NCBI RefSeq assembly: GCF_019578655.1 | Contig: NC_063261.1 | Span: 28,499,126 to 28,563,125 of the forward strand | From: Ricinus communis | Lineage: Eukaryota; Streptophyta; Magnoliopsida; Malpighiales; Euphorbiaceae | Length of the DNA: 64,000 bases | Reading direction: 5' to 3' | Shown here: one piece after another, positions 1-12,755 of the stretch | Position numbering within the stretch: the first letter of the stretch is position 1 | Layout: each line of letters opens with the position of its first letter | Notes under the pieces: generated by a model | Databases searched by the model: none | Told to the model about the DNA's origin: nothing | The model's input: only the letters and a program-made list of their open reading frames with translations | Made by a program: the position numbers and the translations under genes

Positions 1-1967
1 CAACGCGCAATTCGTGAAGAAAAATAATAACGTTTGTATTATTATAACATTACTAATAATAATATTTATATTATTTTCAATAATCAATAATCAAGTGAAA
101 TCATTTATATTGTGATACTAATAATCATATTAAGCATAAATTCTAAAATAGCATATTAAAATGAGACTTAACAATAGTGCAATGATTAAGTGACTTTAAC
201 TCACAGAATTTGGGCGACCTCCTTGCTCTGCTCCGGTGCCTCGGTTGGAGCGAGCCGAACAGACAAATCATCTAATCACGGAAAAATAATTTATCAATTA
301 TGTTGAACAATTACAATTGACCCTAGGTCTAAATTCCTAGGACTGACTGTCTAAGAATCCCGATTCGAGAGAATTCTACCGAAAATCCGGCAGAGCCTCC
401 CCTACAACACAGACATTTACCCCCCGTAAAAACGGGTCCAGGACCTGCCAGAAAAACACTTCAAATAACCAACAATTTAAACAACGGGAGTCGGGTCCCC
501 AAACTTCACTATTTTTCCTGACTCCACCACACAGCATAAAAACACGACTATGGCAGGCAGTCCGACAAACAATTATTTTTGACTCATAAATATCATCAAA
601 TACTCAATATAAACCAGTAGACACTCAATTAAACCAAGAATTTCCAAAATCACAGGTCAGAGAAAAATTACAGAGAAGCTCGGTCGCTCGATCGACTCGC
701 CTTTGGCCGCCGGAGTTCGATCGACGATCCGAACACACCATTGGACTCGAAACAACGCATTGAAGACGATCCCCACTTTCGATTTTCCGATCTGACACCC
801 GATCATTCGGAAAGATTTACGGACGATCTCGGCCGTCGATTCGCAAACAAAGTCCGATCGCCACGAAACCGGTGCCATTTCGAAGCTTAAGCTGAGGAGA
901 GTCGGGATATGTCCTCCGATCATCCATAGCTCGCCGGAGCTTGCTGGAAATGCCCAAAAACCTCGGCTGCCTCCATTTTCTCTCTCCACCGTGAACCTCC
1001 ATTTCCGGCCACCATTTTCGACACCGCCGCCACCCAAATAAAGCCAAGGTCGAGAGGAGTCTATCGGCACCAAGATCAGTGGCCACCAAGCGCCTTCGGC
1101 AGGAAGCTTCCATCTTTCTCCTCGCCGCCGGCCGCCCGCATCTTGGCCGCTCCACGGCCCGACGGAGGGCCCTCGACGCCGCAGCTCCTTCCTCCGCGAG
1201 CTCCTCTCTCCCCCGACATCTCTCTTCCTTTTTCTTCTTCTTCCCCGATTCCGTTCCTTTCAATACCGATATTTGACCCCTGAACTTTTTCTTATTACAA
1301 CTAGGTCCCTTAACCTTTTCAATTACTTACAATTTCATCCTGTAAAATTCCAATTTAACCCTTAAACTTTCCTTTATCCTTTCAATTAAGCCCTTAACTA
1401 ATTAATTTTGGCCAAATCAGAATTATTGAAAATACACAATTATATAAATACCCCTGACGGACATATTTATTTACAAAAATACCAAACTCAAAAATTTTCA
1501 TTAGAACCCTATAAAAATAAAATTATACTTTTAATCCTTATTCCAAAATAAATTTCCAATTTAGTCCCAACACACAATTAAATTAAATAACCAATTTACT
1601 AATTGTTTTCCAACTTAAATTTTAATACCACTAGCCAATTAAAATATCAATTTCCCCATAATTCTTTTATAAAAACATTCTTTACATTTTCTTCCAAAAT
1701 TTTTCAATATATATATAATTTTATTTATACATATACATATACATTGGGAAAAAATTAGAATAACAAAAAATATAATCTACCCTTCAAATAATTTACTTAA
1801 TTAATTCTTAAAATTTCAAACTAATTGGGTATAGAAAAATAATTCATTTAATTGACTAATATTAAAATTTCAATTAAATCATTTCAAATTAAACCAAATA
1901 TAAGTGAAGCTAAAATTAACTTAAATAAAAACTCATTATTAAATATATAAAAATTCCGGGTATTACA
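1..1967 (-). mobile_element. Family A gypsy LTR, copy A1 (runs off the left edge)
   Basis: This is a Ty3/gypsy-type long terminal repeat read on the minus strand. Its 5' end on that strand is TGTAATACCCGG at 1967, and it continues leftward past base 1. It aligns along its length with the reverse complement of 57317-59277, and with 33694-35776 and 38353-40431. Shared landmarks are the block near 190-280 (GACTTTAACTCACAG, then a CG-rich run), the CCTAGG-containing block near 325-350, a GC-rich island at 650-1260 and a short TTC run near 1225-1245. The open frames in the GC-rich island (about 657-1073 and 817-1263, minus) lie inside the LTR and look like by-products of GC content. Confident as a repeat copy; the lineage (Tekay/Del-like chromovirus) is inferred. 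Confidence 0.85.
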
Positions 1968-3662
1968 AAAATAATTTATCAATAACGCTAAAACAGTTGA
2001 CAATTAACCCTAGGTTTAGATCCCTAGGACCGACTGTCTAAGAATCTCGACTCGGGTAAATTCTACCGAAAATTCGGCAGAACCTCTCCTACAACACGGA
2101 CGTTTACCCCCCGTAAAACGGGTCCTGGATCTGCCAGAAAAACACTTCAAATATTCAACAATTCATTTTAACGGGAGTTGGGTTCCCGAGACTTCACTAA
2201 TTTCCCAACTCCGCCACACATCACAAATTACGACTATGGCAGGCAGTCCGACAAACTATTATTTTAACACACTATATTTTCTAACACTCAACACAAAATC
2301 AATAAGCATATAATAAACTAGAGAATTCCAAAATCTACGGGTCAGAGAAAATTACCGAGACGCTTGATCGCTCGGTCGACTCGCTTCTAGCCGCCAGAGT
2401 CCGATCGACGGTCCAAACACACCAATGGATTCGAAACAACGCGATGATGACGATTCCCGCTTCCGATCATCCTGAGAGATTTACGGATGATCTCGGCCGC
2501 CGATTTGCAAACAGAGTCCGATCGCCACGAAATCGGTGCCATTGCGAAGCTTGAGCTGAGGAGAGTCCGGATACGTCCTCCGATCATCCATTCCCCGCCG
2601 GAAAATGCCGGCTGCCCCTAACTTTTCACGTCACCGGATCTTCTAATTCCGGCAACCTCAAGGGGAGATGGTGGGCAAGGAAGAAAGCTCGCCGGTTGCT
2701 GGTCATTTTGAGACCAGAACCACCCAAAATGGCTGCTGGAGAAGACCACAACGACGGCAAGGAGCTGCTGCCCCTTCCGATAGTCATCCGGAGCTGTCGC
2801 CTCCTCCAACGAGCTGCTGCACACTGCCATGCCTCAAACGGAAGAAATCCTCGGCTGCCATGGAAGCCGACGGAAGCTTCCTTCCTCAAAATCCCCCTTC
2901 TTCCTCCTTTTCTTCTTTTCTTTTCCTTCGATCAATATCAACATTAGGTCCCTCAAATTTTCTCTTTTACCATTTGGTCCCTCAACTTTTTAATTACTAT
3001 CAATTTCATCCTGCAAAAATTTCAATTAACCCCTAAACTTTTCTTTAACTTTTCCATTAAGCCCCAAACTATTTAATTTTGGCCAAAATTAGAATTATTG
3101 AAAATACACAATTATATATTTACCCTTGCTTTTAAAGGTAAAATTACCAAAAAGCCCTTACCAATATATTTAATTATAAAAATACCAAACATACAAATTT
3201 TTATTAAAACCCCATATTAATAAAATTATACTTTTAATCTTTATCCCAAAATAAATTTTCAATTTAATCCTAACACAATTAATTTGATTAATCAATTTGC
3301 TAAATATTTTCCAATTAAAATTTAATGCGATTAGCTAATTAAAATACCATTTTCTCCAATAATTCTTTTATAAAATATCCTTTACAATTTCTGTCATAAC
3401 TCTCAAATATAGAATTTAACTAAATATATTCATTTGGGGGAGAATTTTGAATAATAAAAAATATAATTTATTTTTCAAATAATTTACTTAATTAATTTCT
3501 TAAAAATTAAACTAATTGGATACAGAAATTAACTCATTTATTTGTCTAGCATTAAAATTCAAAATTACATTTAAATCATTCCAATTAAACCAAATAAAAA
3601 TAAAATAAAACTAATTTAAATAAGTTATTAATCATTATTAAAGAAAAATTATGGATATTACA
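1968..3662 (-). mobile_element. Family A gypsy LTR, copy A2 (interrupted by A1)
   Basis: This is a second minus-strand copy of the family A LTR. On the minus strand it starts with TGTAATATCC at 3662 and is cut at 1968, at the position matching about base 284 of copy A1. The copy therefore stops partway through the LTR, exactly where A1 ends in TATTACA. The simplest reading is that A1 inserted into A2 and the rest of A2 lies left of the window. The right copy of the target duplication would be about AAAAT at 1968-1972; the left copy cannot be seen. GC-rich island at 2340-2900; no gene. Confidence 0.8.
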
Positions 3663-6600
3663 CATAGAAGGGCTTAATTGTCTAACTTAAAGTTTAAGAG
3701 TTTAATTGAGATTTGACCAAAATTTAGAGAATTATCCGTACTTTTTGCCAAAGTAGTTAACGTTAGTAGTAACGAAATTTCATAGAGGGCTCAATTATTC
3801 CGTATTATTTAGTATAATTTTTTCAAATTAAAGTTTAAAGACTTAATTGAGATTCGGCCAAAAAATTTAAGGAGTTATTCATACCCTTTTCCCTAAATAA
3901 AAGTAATATATTTTCTTGGCGAATAAGAAAGAACAAAATATAGTTCACTAATCTAGTATCTAATTATATTAATAAATTACTAAAAATTAAATAATACCAA
4001 TTGGATCATACACCTATGGCATATTAAGATTTTTAATTATACTAATTCTTTTATTTACGTGTGTTGCACGTGAATATTAACTATTTGATTCGTTATCGTT
4101 CGAAAATAGAATAATATATATTTTTAAATTTAATATTATAAATATTTATATTATTAAGATAATTATAAAATCCTATTATTATAGTAAATTCATCTACAAA
4201 TGAACTAATTTATTACATATAAAATTTATACTAATTATTTTTATAGCTAGTAATAAATAAATTTAATATATTATTAAAAAAACTGAAAATTCAATATATT
4301 ATAAAAGTATATTAATTTAATGAAATAGTATGGTAGTATTGAAAATTAATATTTCCAATAAGGGTAATGTAATCAAGACTCTCTCTATTGAATTTTGCTT
4401 TCATTAGACCTTTCTTTTATTAAAGCACTAAGGTACATTAAACTTTAAGTTATCATTTTCCCTTTTGATATTTTTTCTCTATTTATGTCAAATATTTTAT
4501 TTAATATATTTTTATAAAATTAGTTTTCATTATTACTATAAATTTTGTATATTATAGACCACAAATATAAAATTATAATGAAATATATCAATTCCCATAA
4601 CATCAATTTTAGATAATGATATTAAATAAATATTAATCTATCTTGAATATCTTCTTTAGTTTTATCATAATTTATAATTTATATTTTATATTCTTATATT
4701 TTTTTAAAGAGATCTTAATTTTTCACAAAGGATGTTAATATGTAAGACTAGTGATTTATTTTAAATCTCTCATGTCAGTTATAAACATACATTCAATTAA
4801 TTAGTTAATAGATTCAAATTCTAGCACCAATAAATTTTAATAATTAGTTGAATTATTCTAATAAATAAAATAGTAAATTATTTCTTTATTATAATTCTTT
4901 CTTGTTTTGATAATTAAAACTTTTATCAATTTATAATGAAAATAGATTTTTAAGCCAAGAGACTTATTATAATAGATTCGAAAAGAGTCTTTAACTCCTC
5001 AATTGCAAGTGAAAATATCCAAATTAAAATATATCTCAATACAACTGAAGTTTAATTACAATTGATAAAATACCAAAAAGAAAATTATCATTTACCAAAA
5101 TATAAAAATAAACAAAGAAAAAAAATTCTATAAAAGAGAAACAAATAAATATTCTAAGAAAGCAGTTGGGTACGTTCGAGATTTCTGGTCCTACGAGTCA
5201 AATATGATTATTAAACCATCATTTTTAATTTGTCTAAAAGACATACATTTTTATAATATGATGGTGCTAATAATTACTTTTATTATCATTATTATTATTT
5301 AAGAAATACAGTTTCAAATGTACCCTTATATGTGATGTCTAAGATTTAGGGCAGTAATCGTTAATGGGTATTTTTTAGTTAAATTCTTAAATCATTTCAA
5401 TTAGGGATCATAAATAAAATCACCAAACAATTTAAATTAATTACATTAATTATCATCTTGGTCATATTTAGCACATAAAATAAATACATCCAGTAGAAAA
5501 TTCCATACAAATGATGCACTGTTATCTTTAGGGATCATAAATAATTGCTTGGTCATATTCCTAATCGCTAATGCAGTGATCTACAAGTACTAGTGTTATT
5601 TGATGATGATTTAAGGATTTAACTAAAAACTGCTTTAGATAATAACTATTGTTGGGTTATCTACTGTCTCTTGAATTGAGAACTTATATGCTTCTATTAT
5701 TTTTAATAACAGGTTCATCTTAATAAAGTCAAAAGGGGTGTCAGTCTCCATTTCTCCTCTGTCTCCTTTTCTCTTCTATAAATGTTGTCTAATATACACT
5801 TAGTAAATGATGTATTACTTTATGTATTTTTTGCATCTTCAACTCTTAAACTAGATAAATGGATTGAGTTTAAGCTACAAGACACTACTAGAATTAGCCA
5901 CATTACCCAGTTATTCAAGTATCACATCTTGATTTTACTTTATTGTTTGATATTAGTTGAATACTGGAACTTGAAAAGTTATACTTAGTGAAGATTCATT
6001 TGGTTATTTATGTTATGTTTAATTATTTTTATTCTTACAATATTGTCATATTTTTGTTAAACATGTCTGGAAGGTCATCTCTATGGAAGAAGTATGTAAA
6101 AGATTTTATTATAATTTAAGTTTACATATCTTCTGAGTTCTAACTTAGTATGGTTCTCAATTGAATTTTTGTTTTCTTTTTCTCTTGTGGATAAAGAGCA
6201 TTTGTTTTCTTTAGTTCACCTACTTCAAAAGAATTAGTTAATTATTGATATTAAGAGAGATGCAAGTGTATTGCTTGGATAGGAGCACTGGGAGGTGTAT
6301 TTCTGATTTCCATAAAAATTGTATTTTATGGATTGGATGTACTAAAGAATTACTGATTGATATGAAACTCTTATTAATTGAGTGACATGCAGATAATTAT
6401 GGTTGTGTAATAACTGTTAACTCTTATTATTTTTATTTTTATTTAGCATGCCAATTTTGGCTTTTAATTTTATTGCTTTTAATAGAATAATTTTGATTAA
6501 TTATTGATATTAATATTTATAATTAATGTCAATATTTATTTTTTAAAATAAAAGGATAATTAAAATAATAATGCTAAAATTAAACGTAGATAGATTAATA

Positions 6601-6699
6601 ATATTTAAAACAACTGTATAAATTCTAATAAAAATATCAATTAGAAATTAAATTTTAAAATATAATTGAAGACCAATTCATCTCTAACCTTAGCTATTA
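3663..6699. other. AT-rich intergenic sequence, nothing recognised
   Basis: No coding frame, RNA gene or transposon could be supported. Stretches near 3670-3890 (repeated wording around TTTAATTGAGAT) and 4060-4085 (GTGTTGCACGTG) look like worn interspersed repeats but have no clear ends. The short frame at 5782-5988 has no recognisable domain and is AT-rich. Confidence 0.5.
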
Positions 6700-6930
6700 T
6701 ATGATTTGGTGGCTAAGTGGTTTTTATTTTTTTTCTTTGATCTCTTATTATTTTTAATTAGCTACCACAATTAGATAAAATAACAACCACAATATGTGGT
6801 CGTTATTTAGAAACCAAATCATGTTTTCGCTAACTTTAGCAACCACATTAATTTTTGGTTACTATTTTTCTTAGCGATCAGTATTTTAGCTACCATCAAA
6901 AGTGGTTTCTAAGTGGTCGTTAATGTTTCT
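6700..6930. repeat. CACTA-like subterminal repeat patch
   Basis: Short motifs of the type GCTACCAC, AACCACA, GTGGTCGTTA and TAGCAACCAC recur in both orientations within about 230 bp. This resembles the subterminal repeat arrays of plant CACTA (En/Spm) DNA transposons and their MITEs. No CACTA terminal motif or 3-bp target duplication was found, so this is at best an internal remnant. Confidence 0.35.
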
Positions 6931-7204
6931 GATCTACTAAGATGATAATATATATTTTAAGGTTATAAGTCCATAATTGCTATTTACCTATTATATATAT
7001 TTAATTGTAAGTATTTATTAAATATCTGATTTTCAAATTTTAACAAATTTATATACTATTTCTATTTTTATAATTATTCAGCTTTTTTTGTTATTAGTTA
7101 CATACACTTAAATGTTAATAATTTCTAATTTTATACATTAAATTATAATTTTTAAATGTTTAAACATTTAATTGTCAAATCTTAACAAATTTAAACTTTA
7201 TTTT

Positions 7205-7205
<1 letters not shown>

Positions 7206-7241
<36 letters not shown>

Positions 7242-7242
7242 G
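7206..7242. repeat. (ATA)n microsatellite
   Basis: An uninterrupted run of about 12 ATA/TAA triplets in AT-rich intergenic sequence. Confidence 0.9.
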
Positions 7243-9078
7243 TTATACAATATTAGCCTAATGATTAGGTCAAACTAAGTTGTGCAGAATAATACATATA
7301 CCTAAAAAAATAATATAAGAAGAATCTCCGACCCATTTACAATTGGTAGCCTAAAACATCAAATAGTAGAGCAATTTTCTTAGTCATACGCTGTAGAGTA
7401 ATATAACATTATTTATTTTTATGGTGTTAAAAATCAATTCAATTAATTTTTTTTATATTTTTATTTATAATCTCTTAGGATTTTAATTGTGTACAAATTT
7501 TATTTTTATATTACTACCATATATTATTTTTTATTAATTATATTAAAATAGTAGAAAACAAAATCAACCAATCTTAACAACACAAATTATACTCTATTTT
7601 ATTTGTTTCCTCTCTCTTTGCATTTCTTTTATGCTATGATATTAATAGAGAAAACTGTTCTATTAAGTTGCTACTATCCGAAGGCATGGACTTACTAAAT
7701 ATAAATAAAAATTATACCTAAGCAACATAATGATATGTGAAAAGTGCTTAAAACCTCATTACACTAAAGTCAAATTACATAAATGAAATGGACTCCAAAA
7801 AGCAAAACACTCACAGAATCAGGCCACACCCAATAGGCGACCAGTGTCCCCCACTGTGATTTTATGGCTTGATGGGGTAATTGACTTAAATCTTTTTCAC
7901 GTTCACTTTTGTTTTAGATTTTTTCTTCACTTTTAATATACGTATTTTCAATCATATATTCATTTTTAATATTTTTAATTTTAATTTTGATCATATATTA
8001 TTTAGATATTTGTGATATTTTTTATTAAATTTTTATTTTAATTGTGATAAATTTCTCTTTTTATTGAATAATAAACTTTTTCTTTTATTTTTTTCACACG
8101 TCTAATTTATTTACTAAATATATTTATATTTATTTAATTAAAGAGTAATGTATTTCATAATTTAATAAAAATATAATAAACAAATAACTTAAAAATTGAA
8201 AATGAAAGTAAATATTTTATAAAAATAAAAAAATGAAGAAATTAATAGAAAAATAATAATTTAATAATAGTTGAGGCATTTGAATAATAGATGAATAAAA
8301 CTTGAAAAAACTAAGATAGAAAAATATAAAAACATGGCCATTTTCATGGAAGTGCACAACAACACCTACGTTAATTTGATGTTATTTTAAGTACATTTTC
8401 TTTTCTACTATAACAAAACCATTGAATCAAATAGAAATTCAAAATTTGGTCGAGTTTCACTTTTGTTATTTTTCAAGAGTGTAATGTTTTGATTTAAATT
8501 GCTTTTCATATAATGTTTATCATACACCAATATGACTAATTATATTAATTATATATATATAATTTTAATTTTTTTTTAAAATTTCATATTTCTATATCGT
8601 ATTATGTGAGTTTTTTATTTTACAATTCTGTTTCTGAGCAATTTAGCTTCACACGACAGATATAATTTATGTTTTTTTTTTTTGTAAATTCTGGTTTGCA
8701 AGTTTGTTTGTCTTTATTTCTGTTGCATAAATATTTACTGATTCTACTCATACTTTTTTCTTTCTTTATGGTTTTGTTCCACTTCTGAGCTCCTTATGCT
8801 TCTAAGTATTATTTTTTTTGTCCAGGGTATTAATTTGGTTTTTTCTTATCAAGTTTTCCTAATTTGGTCTTGCTTTTTATTTGCTATTTGCCTTTTTCTG
8901 CGTGTAATGTATTTGATTTGATTTTCATTTTGTTGTTGTTGTCCTATTTAAAATGCGTTGTTTTTAAATTGCTTGTAAGTCTTTTAACAAAACTGAAACT
9001 GACAAAAAGGTTCCTAACTATTCTGTATTTATATCAACAAAACTATTTATCTATGCAAATTATAAAATGGATTTTGGA

Positions 9079-9123
9079 TCATATAACTACATGTTCCTAA
9101 GGGTCCAAACTGTGCTGCTTCCA
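9079..9123 (+). repeat. Left arm of a 45-bp long-range inverted repeat
   Basis: The 45 bases here match the reverse complement of 18809-18853 at 42 of 45 positions by hand comparison, about 9.7 kb away. The core includes TTCCTAAGGGTCCA and TGCTGCTTCCA. The flanks do not match. Identity unknown; it could be a conserved part of a larger degraded repeat or a short exon-like fragment. Confidence 0.6.
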
Positions 9124-9635
9124 TTAGTGAGAGGCCATTTTATACATGTTAATTAAAATGATAAATTGTTATGGTTTTGATTTTGATGCTAACTTGTTTA
9201 CTTTTTCTTTTATTTAGTTTATAACCTTTTAATTTCTCTTTCTTTATTTGTATTTTAACTTTTTTAATTGTATAATTATTGAAATAAGTTGAAGAACTTT
9301 CTAAATTAATTTAAATTATTTAAAATTAACTCATTTAGACTAAATTAATTAATTTTTTATTTTTTAGAATTATTAGGTAATTAAAAATTTGGTAAATATA
9401 AAATAAATTAAAATTAAATAGATCTAGAATGATTTTTTAAAATAAAATAGATTATTTAATTTTTTTATTTTTTTATTTAAATTAGATTAAAGTTTATGTT
9501 TGTTTATTTATTTAAATTATATTAAGATGTATGTTTTTTTTTTATAATTATTACTTATATAAATTAGATTATAAAGCTTCTTGATTTATATATACATTAT
9601 TTTATTCATTAATTAGCATATTTTATTATAATTTT

Positions 9636-10005
9636 ACATTCATCACTTATAGTTGTAATGTTCATTTACGTGTATGTTAATGTTCAATGTTCATCTAATG
9701 CCGTAATAATTTTCATAAGTTATAGTTGTAATATACATTACGTGTGAGTTTAATGTTTATATAATATAGTTATGTTCATCACTTGTAGTTGTAATGTCCA
9801 TTACGCATACATTTTATGTTCATGTAACATTATTATAATATTCATAAATTCTATTATTAATCTTCATTATGTGCACATTAAATGTTCAGGTAATATCGTT
9901 ATAATATTCATCACACTTGTAGTTATAATGTCCATTATGTATGTTTAACATTCATGTAATGTTATTATAATGTTCATCATTCTATTTTTAATGTTAATTA
10001 CTTAT
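9636..10005. repeat. Minisatellite, ~66-bp degenerate unit
   Basis: About five and a half units start at 9641, 9714, 9777, 9843, 9909 and 9975, giving steps of 73, 63, 66, 66 and 66 bp. Each unit carries variants of CATCACTTGTAGTTGTAATG, then a TCCATTACG-type segment, then a TTCATGTAA(T/C) segment. No open frame follows the repeat, so it is a non-coding tandem array. Confidence 0.8.
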
Positions 10006-10484
10006 ACATAAAAAAAATTCTAATGAATATTAAACAAAGTATTAATAGATATGCAAGAGAATATTAATAAATATGCAAAATTAAAGATATACAAGACAGT
10101 ACTGATAAATATTTTAAAATAATGTAACTTAAGATGATGTTTTCTCATTTAGGAACAAGGTTCAAATAGGTTCCTAAATTTTGCAATCGAGTCAAATAGA
10201 ACTTTTTGAGTTATTTTAATCCAAAATTTATTCTTTTAACTTAGGCCTTTTCTAGGAGAATGAATTGCACTCTCTCTATTAAGAGACTAAATTCAATAAA
10301 AAATAATTAAAATTAAATTTAATAAACAAGGAGCTATTAGTAATAATATTAAAAATTATGATTTATTAATAAATATTAACTATTTTTTATTTTAATTTAA
10401 CTAACTCCAGCAACTTGCCTATTGGTTTCAGATTAAATGATACGAATTTTAAGATCTAGTCATGTACGATAGAAGTTCATGCTG
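10006..10484. other. AT-rich spacer before copia element C1
   Basis: This spacer contains short AT-rich repeats (near 10020-10110, around ATATGCAA) and no gene. No copia LTR equivalent to the one at 14634-14813 is found here, so the 5' end of C1 is missing. Confidence 0.5.
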
Positions 10485-11235
10485 CAGGATTAAACAAATT
10501 CGGCTATTTAAACGGCCAAACTCCAAAGGTGGATGAGGGTAATGCTGAGTACGCGAAATGGTGTACTGAGGATGTAATTGCGCCTAGATGGCTGCTGAAA
10601 ATAATGGAACCATATCTCCTTAGTCTATTCATTAATCTCCCAACAGCAAAAGATATCTGGATAGTGTCACTCAAACGTTTTATGATGGAGCATATGATTC
10701 ACAATATTATGAGCTACATTGCAAGGCAACAAGACCAAGCAAAATGGACGACCTCTTCACCTGTATTATGCTGAGTTAAATAGTGTATGACAAGAAATGG
10801 ATAGGCGAGGTCCCATCAAAATGGTATGCACCACAGATTTGCGTGTCAAACAAGAGGAGATTCAGAAAGATTGAATTTATGACTTTCTTGCAGGTATAAA
10901 TGAAATCTTTGATTATATCAGAAGTGATCTTCTTCGAATGAAGCCTATTCCAAGTATTGAAGAGTGCTTCAATATGGTCCGAAAAAAGGCACAACGATAA
11001 GTAACCATGCTTAGAAAAAGGGAGCTTGGAGAAGGTTCACATATGGCAATGATCTCTAAGACCTCTATTTCCAAAACCACTCTTCGAGCTGTTGAAGATG
11101 CTGAGAAGGACAAGTTACGTTGTAGCCATTGCAATGGAACACGTCATACTAAAGATACATGCTTTGAAATCCATGGTTATCCTGACTGATTTTTAGAAAA
11201 GCAAAAGCAAGGCAAGGGACGAAATAGCAAATGAT
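10485..11235 (+). pseudogene. C1 gag fragment with CCHC zinc knuckle
   Basis: This is a remnant of the copia nucleocapsid/capsid region, which packages element RNA. Translation is broken into several frames: 10485-10774, then a frame-shifted stretch to about 10990, then 11007-11189. Similarity to plant copia gag runs from the 'GYLNG' region onward. A good CX2CX4HX4C zinc knuckle (CSHCNGTRHTKDTC) is encoded at 11121-11162 and is followed by the family's usual 'F..HGYP' segment. Stops at 10772-10774 and 11187-11189 interrupt it. The start codon region is absent. Confidence 0.8.
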
Positions 11236-11249
11236 TAGCTCAAGCAAAG

Positions 11250-12540
11250 ATAGCCAACATCACAGATACTGAACCGAGTGTAGCTGCTGTTGCAACAACA
11301 ACAGTTGAACCTACTGAATTTGGTGAATTGTTGTCTCTAACCAACTGCATATCTTTGAACAATTCAGGTAAAATCGAAAAAGGTCTCTTTGTATCCACAA
11401 CACAAGATATTGGTTGGATCATTGACTTAAGAGCGACAGAGCACATGACTTACAACAAATCTCTATTTCAGTACATGACTCCACCACCTAAGAAAAATAT
11501 TATAACTGCTAATGGAGAGAGCACCCCTGTTGTTGGTGCAGGATCAATAACCCTTACTCCCACAATTTCTTTACATAATTGTTTACTTGTTCATGCATTA
11601 TCTAATCATTTACTATCAGTTGGCCAAATCACAGAACAATTAGAATGTGTTGTCATAATGTTTCCCAATTTTTGCTTGCTTTAGGATATCCGGACTCAGG
11701 CGATCATTGGGCATGGTACTAAGAGGAAAGGGCAGTACTATGTAGATGATGTTTCAACTGGTTATGTTAATCAAGCTTGTAGTCGCAATAATGATGAATT
11801 GAAGAATATTTGGTTGTGGCATCGTCGACTTGGACATGCATCTTTTGGTTATCTGAAAAAATTATTTCCATCTTTGTTTGGTAATATTTCAGAATCTTCC
11901 CTTCAATGTAATGTGTGCACTTTGGGCAAAAGTCATCGCATCTCATATCCTTTAAGTTTAACTAAGAGAACAGTCCCATTTGAGTAATTCACTCAGATGT
12001 TTGGGGACCTGCCCCTAATACTTTTCAATCTGAAATTCGATGGTTTATTACGTTCATTGATGACTGAACTCAGATGACCTGGTTATACGTTATGAAACAT
12101 AAAAGTGATGTATGTGCTATTTTTTTTAGTCTTTTACAACATGGTTCGAACTCAGTATTCTCTTCCGATAAAGATAGTAAGATCCGATAATGGTGGAGAG
12201 TATTTAAACACCGAGCTTTCACAATTCTTTCAAGCAAATGGTATTCTCTATGAGACCACATGTCCTCACACTCCACAGCAAAATGGAGTTGTTGAATGCA
12301 AGAACAGGCACATACTTGAAACAACAAGGGCACTTCTTATTAGTGCAAATGTTCCTCAAAGTTTGGGTTGATGATGTCACTTATGCAGTATATCTCATGA
12401 ACAGGATGCCATCACGAGTTCTGTCATTTCAGACCCCTCTAGAGGTGCTTGCCCAACATGTTCACATTCCATCCTCATTGCAATTAGAACCACGAGTTTT
12501 TGGATGTGTGGCATATGTTCATCTCCATAAGACTTAACGT
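11250..12540 (+). pseudogene. C1 protease and integrase remnant
   Basis: In order: an aspartic protease segment (about 11400-11690), a GAG-pre-integrase segment with the LWHRRLGH and CNVC zinc-binding motifs (11799-11987), and the integrase core (about 11990-12540). The protease active site, normally D-S/T-G-A, reads D-L-R-A here, so the catalytic motif is damaged. The integrase acid residues are still recognisable: the Asp of the 'SDVWGP' motif (~11995), the Asp of 'SDNGGEY' (~12186), and the Glu after 'QQNGVV' (~12290). Several stops and frameshifts separate these blocks. The function in a living element would be polyprotein cleavage and cDNA insertion. Confidence 0.85.
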
Positions 12541-12755
12541 ATTAAACTTGATCCTTGTGCAGTGCGATGTGTCTTTTTCGGTTTCCACCCTCAACAAAAG
12601 GGCTATAGATGTTACCATCCTTCCACTCGCCATATGTATGTTAGCATGGATGTCACCTTATCAGAGACATAATATTTCTTTAGCAATCAAACCATCTCTA
12701 GTTCTCAGGGGGAGATACTTCATGATTACTACAACTGGATTGATCTTCCTCAACA

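Larger units (their letters stand above)
6931..9635. other. AT-rich intergenic sequence
   Basis: Apart from the triplet microsatellite and one arm of a distant 45-bp inverted repeat (9079-9123), no feature is supported. T-rich tracts (for example 8670-8682) and long A/T runs dominate. The frame at 8864-9100 has the composition of random T-rich sequence. Confidence 0.5.

Noticed and set aside
817..1263. 148-codon minus-strand frame as a gene
   Set aside because: It lies in the GC-rich island of the family A LTR, overlaps other open frames and has no recognisable domain.
5782..5988. 68-codon plus-strand frame as a small gene
   Set aside because: Composition matches AT-rich background and no domain or conserved neighbour supports it.
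9636..10005. CRISPR array
   Set aside because: Units are degenerate tandem repeats without spacers, in a plant genome.
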